From: an uncultured Eggerthellaceae bacterium
GTDB taxonomy: Bacteria > Actinomycetota > Coriobacteriia > Coriobacteriales > Eggerthellaceae
Reading direction: 5' to 3'
DNA: 64,000 nucleotides
NCBI GenBank assembly: GCA_910588435.1
Contig: CAJUPL010000006.1
Location: 17,613-81,612 of the forward strand
Position 1 is the first letter of the stretch, and each line of letters starts with the position of its first letter. Shown here in pieces: positions 1-8,773 of the stretch. The notes under the pieces are model-generated. The model saw only the letters and a program-made list of their open reading frames with translations. It was not told the DNA's origin and ran no database searches. The position numbers were made by a program, and so were the translations under genes.

Positions 1-1261
1 GGCCTGCATTCGCCTCAGCCAGGAAGTTGTCCCACCCCCAACCGCGCTTCGTCACGCAGAACAGCACGAAGATGAATGACCCGATCACAAGCAGGTTGTT
101 GGATACCAGGAAGTCCTCGATGGCCTGGATGTTTCCGATCCCCGGAAGCTCAACGCCAGCCCACACGTTGAACCCAAGCGCACACGGAAGCGACAGCAAC
201 GGGATCAGCACGCAGTTGATGGCAACCGCGCGCTTGCGGCTCATCCCCCATTCGTCCATCCAGAACGAGAGGATCCCTTCGAAGACCGCGATCACCGTGG
301 ACACCGCTGCGAAACCCATGAATACGAAGAATAGCGTGGCCCATAGATTCCCCATCCACATCTGCTCGAAGACCGTGGGCAGCGTGATGAACACGAGGCC
401 CGGGCCAGAGTCAGGTGACACGCCGAACGCGAAGCACGCCGGGAAGATGATCAGCCCTGTTGCAAGCGCCACGAACGTGTCCAGGCTGGCGATGCGCACA
501 GCCTCGCCCGCAAGCGAGTACTTCTTGTTGATGTAGCTGCCGAAGATCTCCATGGAGCCAAGGCCGATGGACAGCGTGAAGAACGCCTGCCCCAATGCAG
601 CGAACACGGCATCTCCGAAGATATCCCAGCTCCCGAAGAGCTTCCCGAAGTCAGGGAGCAGGTAGAATGCGATGCCCTCGCCCGCACCAGGCAGCGTGCA
701 TGCGCGCACAGCAAGGATGCCGATCAGCGCCAAGAGCGCCACCATCATCACCTTCGTTATGCGCTCAACGCCCTTCTGTAACCCCAGCGAGCACACCAGA
801 AGCGATATCAAGCACGCAACGATCATCCAGCCCACTTGCTCAACGGGGTTCGCGAGCATGGCATCGAATATGGCTGACACATCCTCGCCTTGGCCGAACG
901 GCGTGACCGCCATCTCTGGGATGTATGCCAGCATCCATCCAGCAACAGTGGTGTAGAACATCATCAAGAGGTAGAGCCCGCAAAGGCCTATCCACTTGAA
1001 GCGATGCCACTTGGTGCCCGCAGGCTCCAGCACGTTGAAGGCGCGGGCGATGCCCTTGCGGGATGCGCGTCCGACCGCGAACTCCATCACCATGATGGGA
1101 ACGCCCAAGATGATGAGGAAGATGAGGTACAGGACGATGAACGCGGCGCCTCCGTACTGCCCCACTATGTAGGGGAAGCGCCAAACGTTCCCAAGCCCCA
1201 CGGCGCACCCTGCTGATATCAGGATGAACCCTAGCCTTGATTTGAATTGCTCACGCTCCAC
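1..1261 (-). CDS. Sodium-dependent NSS-family transporter, 3' end cut by window edge
   Basis: Membrane carrier of the neurotransmitter:sodium symporter family, which imports amino acids or related compounds with Na+. Reading the minus strand gives an open frame of about 420 residues with the family's first helix signature (GCAVGLGNVWRFPYIVGQYG, residues about 17-36) and many later hydrophobic helices. I place the start at a GTG at 1259-1261: it has an AGGGG ribosome site six bases upstream and an in-frame TAG just before it, so no longer start is possible. It follows the upstream MFS gene by 13 bases and is probably co-transcribed with it. The C-terminus lies outside the window. The substrate cannot be told from sequence. 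Confidence 0.88.
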   Translation of the reverse strand, partial: MEREQFKSRLGFILISAGCAVGLGNVWRFPYIVGQYGGAAFIVLYLIFLIILGVPIMVMEFAVGRASRKGIARAFNVLEPAGTKWHRFKWIGLCGLYLLMMFYTTVAGWMLAYIPEMAVTPFGQGEDVSAIFDAMLANPVEQVGWMIVACLISLLVCSLGLQKGVERITKVMMVALLALIGILAVRACTLPGAGEGIAFYLLPDFGKLFGSWDIFGDAVFAALGQAFFTLSIGLGSMEIFGSYINKKYSLAGEAVRIASLDTFVALATGLIIFPACFAFGVSPDSGPGLVFITLPTVFEQMWMGNLWATLFFVFMGFAAVSTVIAVFEGILSFWMDEWGMSRKRAVAINCVLIPLLSLPCALGFNVWAGVELPGIGNIQAIEDFLVSNNLLVIGSFIFVLFCVTKRGWGWDNFLAEANAG

Positions 1262-1274
1262 CCAGTTCCCCTAT

Positions 1275-2600
1275 TCATTCGTAATACCTGCGCACCACCA
1301 AGAACACGGCAAGCGCCACGATCCCAACGATGCCCATGCAAAGATACAGCCATTCATACCCGATGATGGGCACGAGAGCGCCCAGCAGCAAAGGGCCGAT
1401 GCCAACGCCTATGTCTAGGCTCATGTAGAAGGTAGCGTTCGCAACGGACAGGCGCGAGTCCGCAGCGGCCTTGACCGCCATGGCAAGCCCGCAGGCCTGC
1501 ACGCATCCAACGCCGTACCCGCAAAGGAGGGCGGAGCCCAGCATCATCCAGTCATTGGAGGCGAACGCCAGGACCACCATGCCGGCAGCGAACGAGATGA
1601 ACGCTGGCAGCATGACCGGCAGCGGCCCTTGCCTGTCGAACGCGCGGCCTGTGAAGGGGCGCGTCACGAACATGGAGAACGCATACACGATGAAGAACAC
1701 GCTGGCTGCGCGCGTGAGGCCTACCGTCTCTGAGAACGGCGTCAGGAACGTGAGCAGGGACGAGTACGCGAAGAACGTGAGGGAGCACACGATGGCTATG
1801 GGGATGGTGCTGCGCTCGATGAAGGCATCAAGCCCGCTGCGTCTCTTGCGCGCGCCCTTTCGCTGCGTGCGCTCAGATTCGCGCTCTTCTCGCTTGCCCT
1901 CAGCAGAGCCTTCCAGCTCATCAGATGCCAGCTCTTCTCCGGCCTGATCTGCGCTCATGGCGCGCTTCGGCTCACGGATGGCGAGGATGCACGGCAGTGC
2001 CACCACCAGCACAGCAGCTGCCACGATGAAGAGCGCCGCATACCCCACATATCTTGACAGCAGGATGCCCGCGAACGGGCCGATGGCCGCTCCCAGCGTG
2101 ACCGACAGCATGTAATAGCCAATGCCTTCGCCCTTGCGCGTGGTTGGCACTATGGCTGTGACGATGGTTGCCACCGTTGTGGAGCAGACCCCATACATGA
2201 AGCCGTGAGCGAAGCGCACGCCCATGAGAGCTGCAAGCGGCATGTCAAGCAGGTAGAGGCCTGTGAGGCACGCACCTAGGAATGCCCCGATCAGCAGCAG
2301 GCGCTTGCGGCCCACCTTGCGCATGAGAGCGGGGGATGCGAAGCGCGCGAACAGCGTGCCAACGATGAAGATGCTGGCGCAGAACGCCGCAAGGGACGCG
2401 GGTGCTTGGAAGACGTCCATTGCGTAGGCGGTCATGACCACCGTGAGCATGAAGTAGTTGCATGACAGGACGAAGTTCGTGATGGTGCCCACCACGAAGT
2501 CCTTGGTCCAGAGCGGCGCTTGAGCCTTCTTGGCGCGCTTTGGCGTGGCGGACGAGTTCGCGGGGCTCAAGGTTCCGGTATTGTCAGCGCAGTCAGGCAT
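1275..2600 (-). CDS. MFS transporter
   Basis: Major facilitator superfamily carrier of 441 residues with about twelve membrane helices in two halves. The motif between helices 2 and 3 is visible as RKVGRKRLLLIG (near residue 95). The two halves are joined by a long, highly charged cytoplasmic loop (about residues 205-255, rich in Glu, Arg and Lys), larger than usual. The N-terminal 30 residues are polar and Lys-rich, so they lie in the cytoplasm. It sits between the universal stress protein gene and the NSS transporter on the same strand with short gaps. Family-level assignment is firm. Whether it is an efflux pump or an uptake carrier is unknown. Confidence 0.88.
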   Translation of the reverse strand: MPDCADNTGTLSPANSSATPKRAKKAQAPLWTKDFVVGTITNFVLSCNYFMLTVVMTAYAMDVFQAPASLAAFCASIFIVGTLFARFASPALMRKVGRKRLLLIGAFLGACLTGLYLLDMPLAALMGVRFAHGFMYGVCSTTVATIVTAIVPTTRKGEGIGYYMLSVTLGAAIGPFAGILLSRYVGYAALFIVAAAVLVVALPCILAIREPKRAMSADQAGEELASDELEGSAEGKREERESERTQRKGARKRRSGLDAFIERSTIPIAIVCSLTFFAYSSLLTFLTPFSETVGLTRAASVFFIVYAFSMFVTRPFTGRAFDRQGPLPVMLPAFISFAAGMVVLAFASNDWMMLGSALLCGYGVGCVQACGLAMAVKAAADSRLSVANATFYMSLDIGVGIGPLLLGALVPIIGYEWLYLCMGIVGIVALAVFLVVRRYYE

Positions 2601-2609
2601 GAGGGCTGT

Positions 2610-3032
2610 CTAGTCAGCCTCTTTCGCGATCATGACCGTTATGGGCGAGTCCTTCACAACGCCGTAGCTGACCGAGCCAAGGTAGCCCTTGACGCCGCCG
2701 ACGCCGCGGCTGCCCATGATGATCATATCCGCGCCCTCATCCTTTGCCGCGTTGATGATCAGGTCCGCCGGAGATGACCCTTTGAGGATCCTCACCTCAA
2801 CGGGATTGGGGATGCTGTCTGCTATCTGCGCCAGCTCTTGTGTGATGGATGCGCTCTCATCCATGATCACGGTGTCTATCCCCGCCGCGGCCGCGCCCGA
2901 CGAGAACAGGCGCATCACATGCACCAGCACTATCTGGATGCTGGGATCAAGGGACGCGATGTCCTCTGCGATCCTGAGCGCTTTCTTGGATGGCTCAGAC
3001 CCGTCATAGGCAACTAGCAGCTTCTTGGACAT
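2610..3032 (-). CDS. Universal stress protein (UspA family)
   Basis: Small cytoplasmic nucleotide-binding protein of the Usp family, 140 residues from the chosen start. It shows the N-terminal strand and acidic turn (LLVAYDGS) and the ATP-binding signature G-x2-G-x9-G-S (GSRGVGGVKGYLGS, about residues 107-120), which points to the ATP-binding subgroup. I start at the second ATG (3032) because an AGGAG site lies six bases upstream. The ATG two codons earlier overlaps that site. The gene ends ten bases before the MFS start, so the two are likely in one transcript. Confidence 0.9.
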   Translation of the reverse strand: MSKKLLVAYDGSEPSKKALRIAEDIASLDPSIQIVLVHVMRLFSSGAAAAGIDTVIMDESASITQELAQIADSIPNPVEVRILKGSSPADLIINAAKDEGADMIIMGSRGVGGVKGYLGSVSYGVVKDSPITVMIAKEAD

Positions 3033-3204
3033 GCGCATCTCCTCCCCGTTGAGCTCATGACTGCATTCTAAACCCGCGAACGCAGCTCACGCGAAGGTGC
3101 GTCTGTGCTGTTACCTCTGAGGCATCAGGAACTCAAGCGAAGCGTGCTGCTGAAGCAGCTTGGGTGCGCTTTGGACATGCTTTGGATGCGCCTGGAACTC
3201 CGCC

Positions 3205-3624
3205 TCAAGCCAGCTTGTCGTACTCCTCATCCGTGACGGGCTCCAACCACTCGTTGGAGGTGTCAACACCCGGGACCTCGAATGCCAGATGGCTGAACCA
3301 GCTGTCAGCTGCGGCGCCATGCCAGTGCTTCACGTTCGCAGGGATATGGACCACGTCCCCGGGGAGCATCTGCTGCGCGGGCTTCCCCCATTCCTGGTAC
3401 CAGCCGCGGCCGCCCACGCACACCAGCATCTGACCGCCGCCATCTGCTGCGTGATGGATGTGCCAGTTGTTGCGACAGCGCGGCTCGAACGTGACGTTGA
3501 AGAACGGGATCTGCTCGGTGGAGACGGGAGCTAGGTAGCTCTGACCGATGAAGTACTGCGCGAAGCCGTCGTTCGGCTCACCTATCGGGAATATGATGCT
3601 CTCTTCGTATGCTTGCTTATCCAT
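3205..3624 (-). CDS. Cupin-domain protein
   Basis: Single cupin domain of 139 residues. The first metal-binding motif is seen as H-x-H-H followed by a Gly-rich turn and GRGWYQEWG. The second is GDVVHIPANVKHWHGA. Both histidine sets are kept, so a divalent metal is probably bound. Proteins of this type are common beside aldo/keto reductases and flavodoxins in anaerobes, as here, but the substrate is not known. I start at ATG 3624, preceded by AGAGGAAGAGC. The open frame extends nine codons further upstream but without a better ribosome site. Confidence 0.8.
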   Translation of the reverse strand: MDKQAYEESIIFPIGEPNDGFAQYFIGQSYLAPVSTEQIPFFNVTFEPRCRNNWHIHHAADGGGQMLVCVGGRGWYQEWGKPAQQMLPGDVVHIPANVKHWHGAAADSWFSHLAFEVPGVDTSNEWLEPVTDEEYDKLA

Positions 3625-3701
3625 TGCTCTTCCTCTCTGTGTCAGTTGCATGACCCTACTCTAAAGGTTCAAGCACGCTTCAAGTCAAGCCCCCTCAACC
3701 C

Positions 3702-3770
3702 TATATATGACCCAGGAGGTCAATGACATTTCCCCGTGCTTAATGTCATTGACCAAAATGGTCATAATTA
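3702..3770. repeat. Module A nested palindrome (copy 1)
   Basis: Perfect 13-bp arms GGTCAATGACATT (3718-3730) and AATGTCATTGACC (3742-3754) enclose an 11-base loop. Outside them TATGACC (3706-3712) and GGTCATA (3760-3766) can pair with the inner arms or with each other. The result is either three small hairpins or one long one. The same layout recurs at 29.9, 33.0, 43.7, 51.7 and 60.2 kb. Confidence 0.85.
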
Positions 3771-3799
3771 GGAAGTCTCTTTAGGAGTAAGCGCCCCTT

Positions 3800-3994
3800 C
3801 CCTGTGGGCGCTTGCATTGCAAGCGCAGCTGTGCGCTAGCACAGCGTAACGAGGGCGGAAGCCCGAAATGCCCGGATAGCTGTTCTGCGTCAGGCCAGCT
3901 TGCCTGGCCAGTTGCTGGGCGCCGGGTGTTCGCGGACTGGCGTCCGCGTTACGCATTGCTGGCGCAATGCTGCGTCTCCAATGGAGACGCCCAC
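3800..3994 (+). repeat. Module B multi-hairpin element with 5' extension (copy 1)
   Basis: The core (3859-3994) runs from CCCGGAT through an internal stem CGCGGAC/GTCCGCG, then GCATTGCTGGCGCAATGC, to a terminal stem GCGTCTCC-AAT-GGAGACGC and the tail GCCCAC. A closing pair CCCGGAT with CGCCGGG is weaker here than in other copies. Two more hairpins precede it (GCGCTTGC-ATT-GCAAGCGC and GCTGTGCGCTAGCACAGC). Both neighbouring genes are on the minus strand. Confidence 0.8.
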
Positions 3995-4085
3995 TATTAG
4001 GGGAGGGCGCAGCTGCGGCTGCAATGCAGCCGCCCACAGGTGGGGGGGGTTGTAGCTGATCCGTGCACGCTGGCATTCTGGGTTG

Positions 4086-4225
4086 CCACGTAGGGCACGC
4101 CACAAGACCGGTGGCGTGCCCTACGTCAACCTGAAACAGCTACTTTGTTGATAACGGGTCTGACCAGAGGCTGAGTCTCTGGTGGACATAGGGCAAGGCA
4201 CCGCATTTGTGCCTTGCCGCCCATT
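4086..4225 (+). repeat. Module C hairpin set (copy 1)
   Basis: A perfect 16-bp stem, ACGTAGGGCACGCCAC (4088-4103) with GTGGCGTGCCCTACGT (4111-4126), is followed by ACCAGAG/CTCTGGT and GGCAAGGCAC/GTGCCTTGCC stems. The same order recurs at 30.1-30.25 kb, and the first stem recurs at 51.97 kb. Confidence 0.75.
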
Positions 4226-4269
4226 AGCGATCGGGAGCGCACATGAGCAGGGCGCAAGCTTCACCCGGA

Positions 4270-4329
4270 TAAGGGGCGCGTAAGCGCCCCAAGGCCGCTA
4301 TGAAAAGAGCGGGCACAGCGTGTCTGCGC
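4270..4329 (-). terminator. Module D tail and probable terminator of the redox cluster
   Basis: The stem GGGGCGC/GCGCCCC is followed by the conserved AAGGCCGCTA. A second stem of the type AGCGGGCAC/GTGTCTGCGCT is flanked by AAAA on the plus strand, which becomes a U-run after the hairpin on the minus strand. It lies directly after the stop of the minus-strand Fe-ADH-like gene. Confidence 0.55.
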
Positions 4330-5472
4330 TCATAAGCCGGGGAATCCCTCAGTTCCGCAGGCGCGGATCATCTGGATGTACTCATCAACCGAGAACTCCT
4401 TGCTGCTCACCTTGTTCGTAGCCTCGGCAATGGCCTCGTCAGTTGGCATCTCCCCATACGCCTCAAGCGTGAGCGGCAGGCCGCCGCTTCTAAGGATGCC
4501 CATCACGCGGCTGAAGGCGAAGCGCACGGCATCCTCAACGGACGCATCGGGATCTGCGCCCATGATGCTGACCGCGAACTCGCGCACCTGATCAGGATGA
4601 TGGCGTGCCGCGAAGACGAGCCAGCGCGGATACACCATGGCCAGGTTCTCACGGTACACAGTGCCAAGCGTGAAGCGAAGGAGCCCTGCTGCGGAGAAGA
4701 TGCTGTACGTCCAGTTCCCCTCCATGCCAAGCCCCAGAAGCCCGCTAGTCTCAAGGAAGCTGGCCCAGAGCATCGTTTGGCGGGCATCAGCGTTCTCCGG
4801 CTCTTCCAAGAGCACCGGATACGCGCCCAAGACCGCACGCAACGACGCAGCCGTGAACCCACGGGAGATGGGGTTCGCATCAGTGAAGTACCTATACCCC
4901 GTCTGCGCCAAGAGCACCATGGTGGAGAACGCCGTGTTGCGCGCATCCAGAGAGAACGTGAAGGGCGGGTAGAGCAGCGCATAGTCCGCGAACACGCCAT
5001 GGATGCCGCCCGCATACCCCATGATGTCGCTCACGCCATTGGCCTCAGAGCCGGTGGATGGGTAGGTTGGGATCAGCACGAGCCACAGCTTCTCGTCGTT
5101 GTGCTGCTCAAGCTTTCCCGTAAGGTAGTCATCGTAGTCATCATGGAGCGCGCAGAACGCGATGGCCTTGGCCGTATCCATCACAGAGGCCCCTCCAAGG
5201 CCAACCACCATCTCCGCATTGGACTCACGTGCAGCGCGCGTTCCCTCCACTATCCGCTCATAGGTGCACTGCGTGATGCCTGCGAACTGGCCCACCGAAG
5301 CCCCCGCTGCGCTAAGCGCGCCCATCACAGCATCAAGCGAGCCGCTCCTCTTCGCAGACCCAGCACCGCTGACCAGAAGGACGCGCTTGCCTTGAGCTAC
5401 GCGCTCAAGGGCGTCAAGCGCATCATCTCCGCAGATGGCAGTGACTGGGTTCTGGAACTTGAAGCTCTTCAT
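4330..5472 (-). CDS. Iron-containing alcohol dehydrogenase-fold protein, metal ligands apparently absent
   Basis: The 380-residue length and the nucleotide-binding motif GLGGASVMDTAKA (about residue 92) place it in the Fe-dependent alcohol dehydrogenase family (BDH/YqhD branch), which reduces aldehydes or ketones with NAD(P)H. Aligned by eye with YqhD, the positions of the usual Asp-His-His-His metal ligands read as Ser, Leu and non-His residues (segment NTAFSTMVLLAQTGYRYFT, and segment GNWTYSIFSAAGLL with the following residues). The usual GH and DHG motifs are missing. The reaction may therefore differ or be lost. The start overlaps the end of the upstream aldo/keto reductase (ATGA), so the two are translationally coupled. 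Confidence 0.75.
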   Translation of the reverse strand: MKSFKFQNPVTAICGDDALDALERVAQGKRVLLVSGAGSAKRSGSLDAVMGALSAAGASVGQFAGITQCTYERIVEGTRAARESNAEMVVGLGGASVMDTAKAIAFCALHDDYDDYLTGKLEQHNDEKLWLVLIPTYPSTGSEANGVSDIMGYAGGIHGVFADYALLYPPFTFSLDARNTAFSTMVLLAQTGYRYFTDANPISRGFTAASLRAVLGAYPVLLEEPENADARQTMLWASFLETSGLLGLGMEGNWTYSIFSAAGLLRFTLGTVYRENLAMVYPRWLVFAARHHPDQVREFAVSIMGADPDASVEDAVRFAFSRVMGILRSGGLPLTLEAYGEMPTDEAIAEATNKVSSKEFSVDEYIQMIRACGTEGFPGL

Positions 5473-6476
5473 CTTTGGGCCGCCTTCACCTCAGTGCCGC
5501 CATATACGCCTGAGAGCTCCATGCTCTCAAGGGCGGAATCTATCTCAGCCAGCTCCGCTTCAGAGAGGATGATGTCAGCCGCGCCCAGGTTCTCAGCAAG
5601 CCTATGGCGCTTGCGCGTGCCGGGGATGGGCGCCAGATGCGGCTGTTTGCAGATCATCCAAGCAAGGGAGATCTGGGCAGGGGTTGCATGGTGCTCGTTC
5701 GCCATATCACGCAACATCTCCAGAAGCGCCGCATTCTGAGCGATGGCCTCCTCAGAGAACTGCGGCATCTCGATGCGGTAATCCTCCCCATTGTCCTCGA
5801 ACGCGCTCTTGTCCGCATACTTGCCCGAGAGGAACCCGTTCGCAAGCGGGCTGAAGGCCATGAAGCCTATCCCCAGCTCCTGGCACACTGGGAACAGGTC
5901 AGCATGCCAGCGCGCCATCATGGAATACCTGTTCTGGATGGCCGTGACCGGGCAGACCGCATGGGCGCGCCGGATGGTGTCCTCATCCACCTCAGAGAGA
6001 CCCCAGCCCAAGATCTTGCCCGCTGCGATGAGGTCCTTCATCACCTCGGCCACTTCCTCAACGGGGGTGTTAGGGTCTTGCCTGTGCTGGAAGTAGATGT
6101 CAACGCGGTCGGTCTTCAGGCGCTTCAAGGATCCATCGATGGAGCGCAGGATGGCTTCAGGGCTTGAGTCCGCGATGACCGAATGGTTGATCTTGCCATC
6201 ATCCCAGTCAAAGGCAAGCCCGAACTTCGTGGATATGCGCACCTGGTCCCTATAGGGTTCAAGCGCGCGTCCCACTAGCTCTTCGTTCTCATGTGGGTTG
6301 GCGGGCGTGCCGTAGCACTCAGCGGTGTCGAACAGCGTGCAGCCCAAGGCTACTGCATCCCCTATGAGGTCTATCATCTGCTGCTCGTCCGCGGGCTTGC
6401 CGTATGCGTGGGTCATCCCCATGCACCCAAGGCCAACCGCAGAGACCTCTATGTCACCAAGCTTCCTGTATCTCAT
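5469..6476 (-). CDS. Aldo/keto reductase
   Basis: NADPH-dependent aldo/keto reductase of 335 residues, TIM-barrel fold, cytoplasmic. The catalytic tetrad is visible: Asp and Tyr in TLFDTAECYG (residues about 48-57), Lys in VRISTKFGL and His in DIYFQHRQD. The C-terminal NADP-binding helix region is PIPGTRKRHRLAENLGAA. The gene overlaps the Fe-ADH-like gene by four bases and follows the lipoprotein hydrolase gene by three, so it belongs to one operon. The subgroup resembles the YakC/GCY-type reductases. The substrate is unknown. Confidence 0.9.
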   Translation of the reverse strand: MRYRKLGDIEVSAVGLGCMGMTHAYGKPADEQQMIDLIGDAVALGCTLFDTAECYGTPANPHENEELVGRALEPYRDQVRISTKFGLAFDWDDGKINHSVIADSSPEAILRSIDGSLKRLKTDRVDIYFQHRQDPNTPVEEVAEVMKDLIAAGKILGWGLSEVDEDTIRRAHAVCPVTAIQNRYSMMARWHADLFPVCQELGIGFMAFSPLANGFLSGKYADKSAFEDNGEDYRIEMPQFSEEAIAQNAALLEMLRDMANEHHATPAQISLAWMICKQPHLAPIPGTRKRHRLAENLGAADIILSEAELAEIDSALESMELSGVYGGTEVKAAQR

Positions 6477-6479
6477 CTC

Positions 6480-7568
6480 TCACTTCCTGTTCGCATCCCA
6501 GAACCTGACTGCGTCATCTATCCAGCCTTCAGCCACCGTCCCCGTGCCAAGCCCGAATCCATGGCTCAGCCCCTGATATTCATGGAACTCTGTTGGGATC
6601 CCCATCTGAGACAGCGCGTCCAGCCGCCTTCGCATCGTCTGCCAATTCGCGATGCCATCGTTGGTGCCAACGCACGCATACGTGGGCGCGTCGTCTGAGT
6701 ATGCAGAAGAGAGCCCCGTGTACTGGGTGACCACCATCGATGCCTGCGGGATGTCATCCCTGCCCGTCAGCTGATCAAGCGCTGAGCGGTTCCCAAGTGC
6801 TGCCGCCATACGTGCCCCGGCGGACCCTCCCCAAAGGGAGTAGCCATTCGCATCCACGCCCAGCTCAGACGCATTGTCATGCACGAATTCGATGGCGCGA
6901 GCAAGGTCCTCATACGGACGGTCTGTGCGGTATATCAGCGCGAAGGCGTTATAGCCCTTCTGGCTCAACGCCTGCGCAACCGGGAAGCTATCGTGCAGCG
7001 CTGCCACATAGGCGAAGCCTCCACCCGCATTCACTATCGCGAACGGCGCGCCTGGCTTGCCGCGAAAGAAGAAGAGCCCCGTATCCTCAAGGCTTGGATC
7101 AGCCACCATCTCCGCATCCGTGTAGATGGGATAGAAGATGCGCTCACCAGATGCTGCATCTTGGCGCAACCGCTCAAGCTCACCCGCGAAGGCATCAGCG
7201 CGCAAGTTCGAATACCACGCGAAGGTGCCGTTGCTAGCCAGATCTGACAACGTGTCATCGCCTGAAACAGGCCTGTCCACCGGGAAGAGGAGCCTGCCGA
7301 ACCCTTCGAACTCTGGCAGGCTCTCTATCTCTTCTACCGTAGATGCCTCTGTGATCTGATCGCTTGGCACTTGATCGCCCTCTATCACGTCCTCATTCAC
7401 CGAAGATGCCATGCTCACAATGGGTTGGGGGGTCTTGACCTCACGCCCTTGCGCCTGCCCTTGCTGCAGACCTTGCGCTTCCTCCTGCAGCTGCCCTTGT
7501 GCAGCGCAGCCGCTGATGGCCAATGAGGCCGCTATGAGCAGAGCTCCACACGCAACGGATGCCCTCAT
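6480..7568 (-). CDS. Secreted lipoprotein alpha/beta hydrolase (esterase-like)
   Basis: A 362-residue protein with a lipoprotein signal peptide (hydrophobic residues 2-20, lipobox ISGC, Cys about 21), then a Gln-rich spacer, then an alpha/beta hydrolase domain. The nucleophile elbow is GGSAG (near residue 247) with a likely His in LSHGFGLG near the C-terminus. It is expected outside the cell, anchored to the membrane. It resembles BD-FAE/acetyl-esterase type hydrolases. It sits inside the minus-strand redox cluster with short spacing on both sides. Substrate unknown. Confidence 0.85.
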   Translation of the reverse strand: MRASVACGALLIAASLAISGCAAQGQLQEEAQGLQQGQAQGREVKTPQPIVSMASSVNEDVIEGDQVPSDQITEASTVEEIESLPEFEGFGRLLFPVDRPVSGDDTLSDLASNGTFAWYSNLRADAFAGELERLRQDAASGERIFYPIYTDAEMVADPSLEDTGLFFFRGKPGAPFAIVNAGGGFAYVAALHDSFPVAQALSQKGYNAFALIYRTDRPYEDLARAIEFVHDNASELGVDANGYSLWGGSAGARMAAALGNRSALDQLTGRDDIPQASMVVTQYTGLSSAYSDDAPTYACVGTNDGIANWQTMRRRLDALSQMGIPTEFHEYQGLSHGFGLGTGTVAEGWIDDAVRFWDANRK

Positions 7569-7589
7569 CTAGCCCACACCATCCGCGCA

Positions 7590-8039
7590 TCAGAGCTTGG
7601 CGGCCAGCTCACGAGCTTCGCGATCATTGGTGGCCATGCCCTCATATGTAGCGCCATAGAGGCCTGCGAAGCGGCTCATCGTGTACTCTCCCCTATCCAG
7701 CATGGCGGGCGTTGGCGCCGCGCCCTGGAAGAGGAAGAAGAGCCTCTTGCCTGCAAAGCCGCCCTCAGGCACCGGGCCGTAGCAGCGGTCCAGCAGGTTG
7801 CGCAGCATCCCCGAGAGGTCATGCCAATAGACCGGGGAGCCGAAGACCAGGACGTCAGCTGCATTCATCCTCTCAAGCGCTTCGTTGAACTGGTCATCTT
7901 CGAAGTGCTGCCCATAGTCGTAGATCTTCATGTCCGCTATCTCAAGCGTTTCGAACTGGTGCCCTTCAAGGAGGACATTCGCCAGACGAGCAGTGTTGCC
8001 TTCGCGCTCCGGGCTTCCATTTATGAATAGGATCTTCAT
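7590..8039 (-). CDS. NAD(P)H-dependent FMN reductase/flavodoxin-like protein
   Basis: Flavodoxin-fold protein of 149 residues, cytoplasmic. The FMN phosphate loop is seen in ILFINGSPEREGNTARL at the N-terminus and the second flavin loop in FGSPVYWHDLSGMLRNLLDR (about 71-90). Such proteins reduce flavins, quinones or small nitro/azo compounds. I chose ATG 8039 because AGGAGACATC lies directly upstream and the family begins here. The longer frame to 8090 overlaps the upstream flavodoxin gene. It is in the middle of the redox cluster. Confidence 0.85.
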   Translation of the reverse strand: MKILFINGSPEREGNTARLANVLLEGHQFETLEIADMKIYDYGQHFEDDQFNEALERMNAADVLVFGSPVYWHDLSGMLRNLLDRCYGPVPEGGFAGKRLFFLFQGAAPTPAMLDRGEYTMSRFAGLYGATYEGMATNDREARELAAKL

Positions 8040-8071
8040 GATGTCTCCTGTCTGTCTTTTGCTCAACGCGC

Positions 8072-8755
8072 CTACAGGCTCTTCGCCCACGCCTGCACCT
8101 CATCGGCCGGTGCGTTGCCTGAGAAGCGGTGCCCCTCTTCCCAAGTGCCAGTGCCTGCAAGCTCTTCTAGCAGCTCTCCGCTCTGGCCGATGCCCGAAGA
8201 GGTTGACGTGCAGAACGGGATCACCGTCTTGCCGGTGAAGTCATTGCCAGACACGAAGCCGTCAACCGGCCACGCAGCGATCGCCCACCAGATGGGGTAT
8301 CCCAAGATGACGGTGTCATAGTCAGCGAAGCCATCGGGCGTCACCTGCTCCAAGGCGATGTCACGCAATGACTCGTCCTCGTGCTCCATGTTCACGCGGC
8401 TTCCATCAACCGTCCAGTTGAGGTCATCTGTGCTGTATGGGTCAACTGGCGTTATCTCGAACGTGTCAGCACCAAGCGCGGTGGCGATCTCTTCTGCAGC
8501 GGCGCGGGTGTTGCCAGATGCTGAGTAATAGGCCACAAGGGTCTTCCCCAGGTCAGTTGGCGCGGCCGCTGATGAGGTAGCGGATGCAGAGCTTGCAGCT
8601 GACGACGCAGCGGATGCGGACGCGGCGGATGCGGCGGCGGAAGATGAGGACGAAGCTCCCCCAGATGCGCACCCAGCCAGAAGCGATGTTGCGCTCATGG
8701 CGGTCAGCGCTGCAAGCCCCAGGAACCCTCTGCGTGATATAGGCGTATCCTTCAT
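8072..8755 (-). CDS. Tat-exported flavodoxin lipoprotein
   Basis: A 227-residue protein with a twin-arginine signal (SRRGFLGLAAL) ending in a lipobox (LLAGC, Cys about 29), a low-complexity Ser/Ala linker (about 30-66), and a flavodoxin domain beginning LVAYYSASGNTRAAAEEIA. The Tat route fits export of a folded protein with FMN already bound. It probably hands electrons to extracytoplasmic acceptors. The next genes on either side are a cytoplasmic flavodoxin-like protein and an aldo/keto reductase of the same cluster. Confidence 0.9.
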   Translation of the reverse strand: MKDTPISRRGFLGLAALTAMSATSLLAGCASGGASSSSSAAASAASASAASSAASSASATSSAAAPTDLGKTLVAYYSASGNTRAAAEEIATALGADTFEITPVDPYSTDDLNWTVDGSRVNMEHEDESLRDIALEQVTPDGFADYDTVILGYPIWWAIAAWPVDGFVSGNDFTGKTVIPFCTSTSSGIGQSGELLEELAGTGTWEEGHRFSGNAPADEVQAWAKSL

Positions 8756-8773
8756 GATGTCTCCTTCGGATGT

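Noticed and set aside
1..1216. Frames at 150-359, 451-714 and 840-1208 on the minus strand and 27-536 on the plus strand
   Set aside because: The real gene is a different minus-strand frame open from 1261 to the window edge with a clear NSS transporter sequence.
4597..5739. A 380-residue plus-strand frame opposite the Fe-ADH-like and aldo/keto reductase genes
   Set aside because: Arg/His-rich composition and complete overlap with two well-supported genes on the other strand. It is a high-GC mirror frame.
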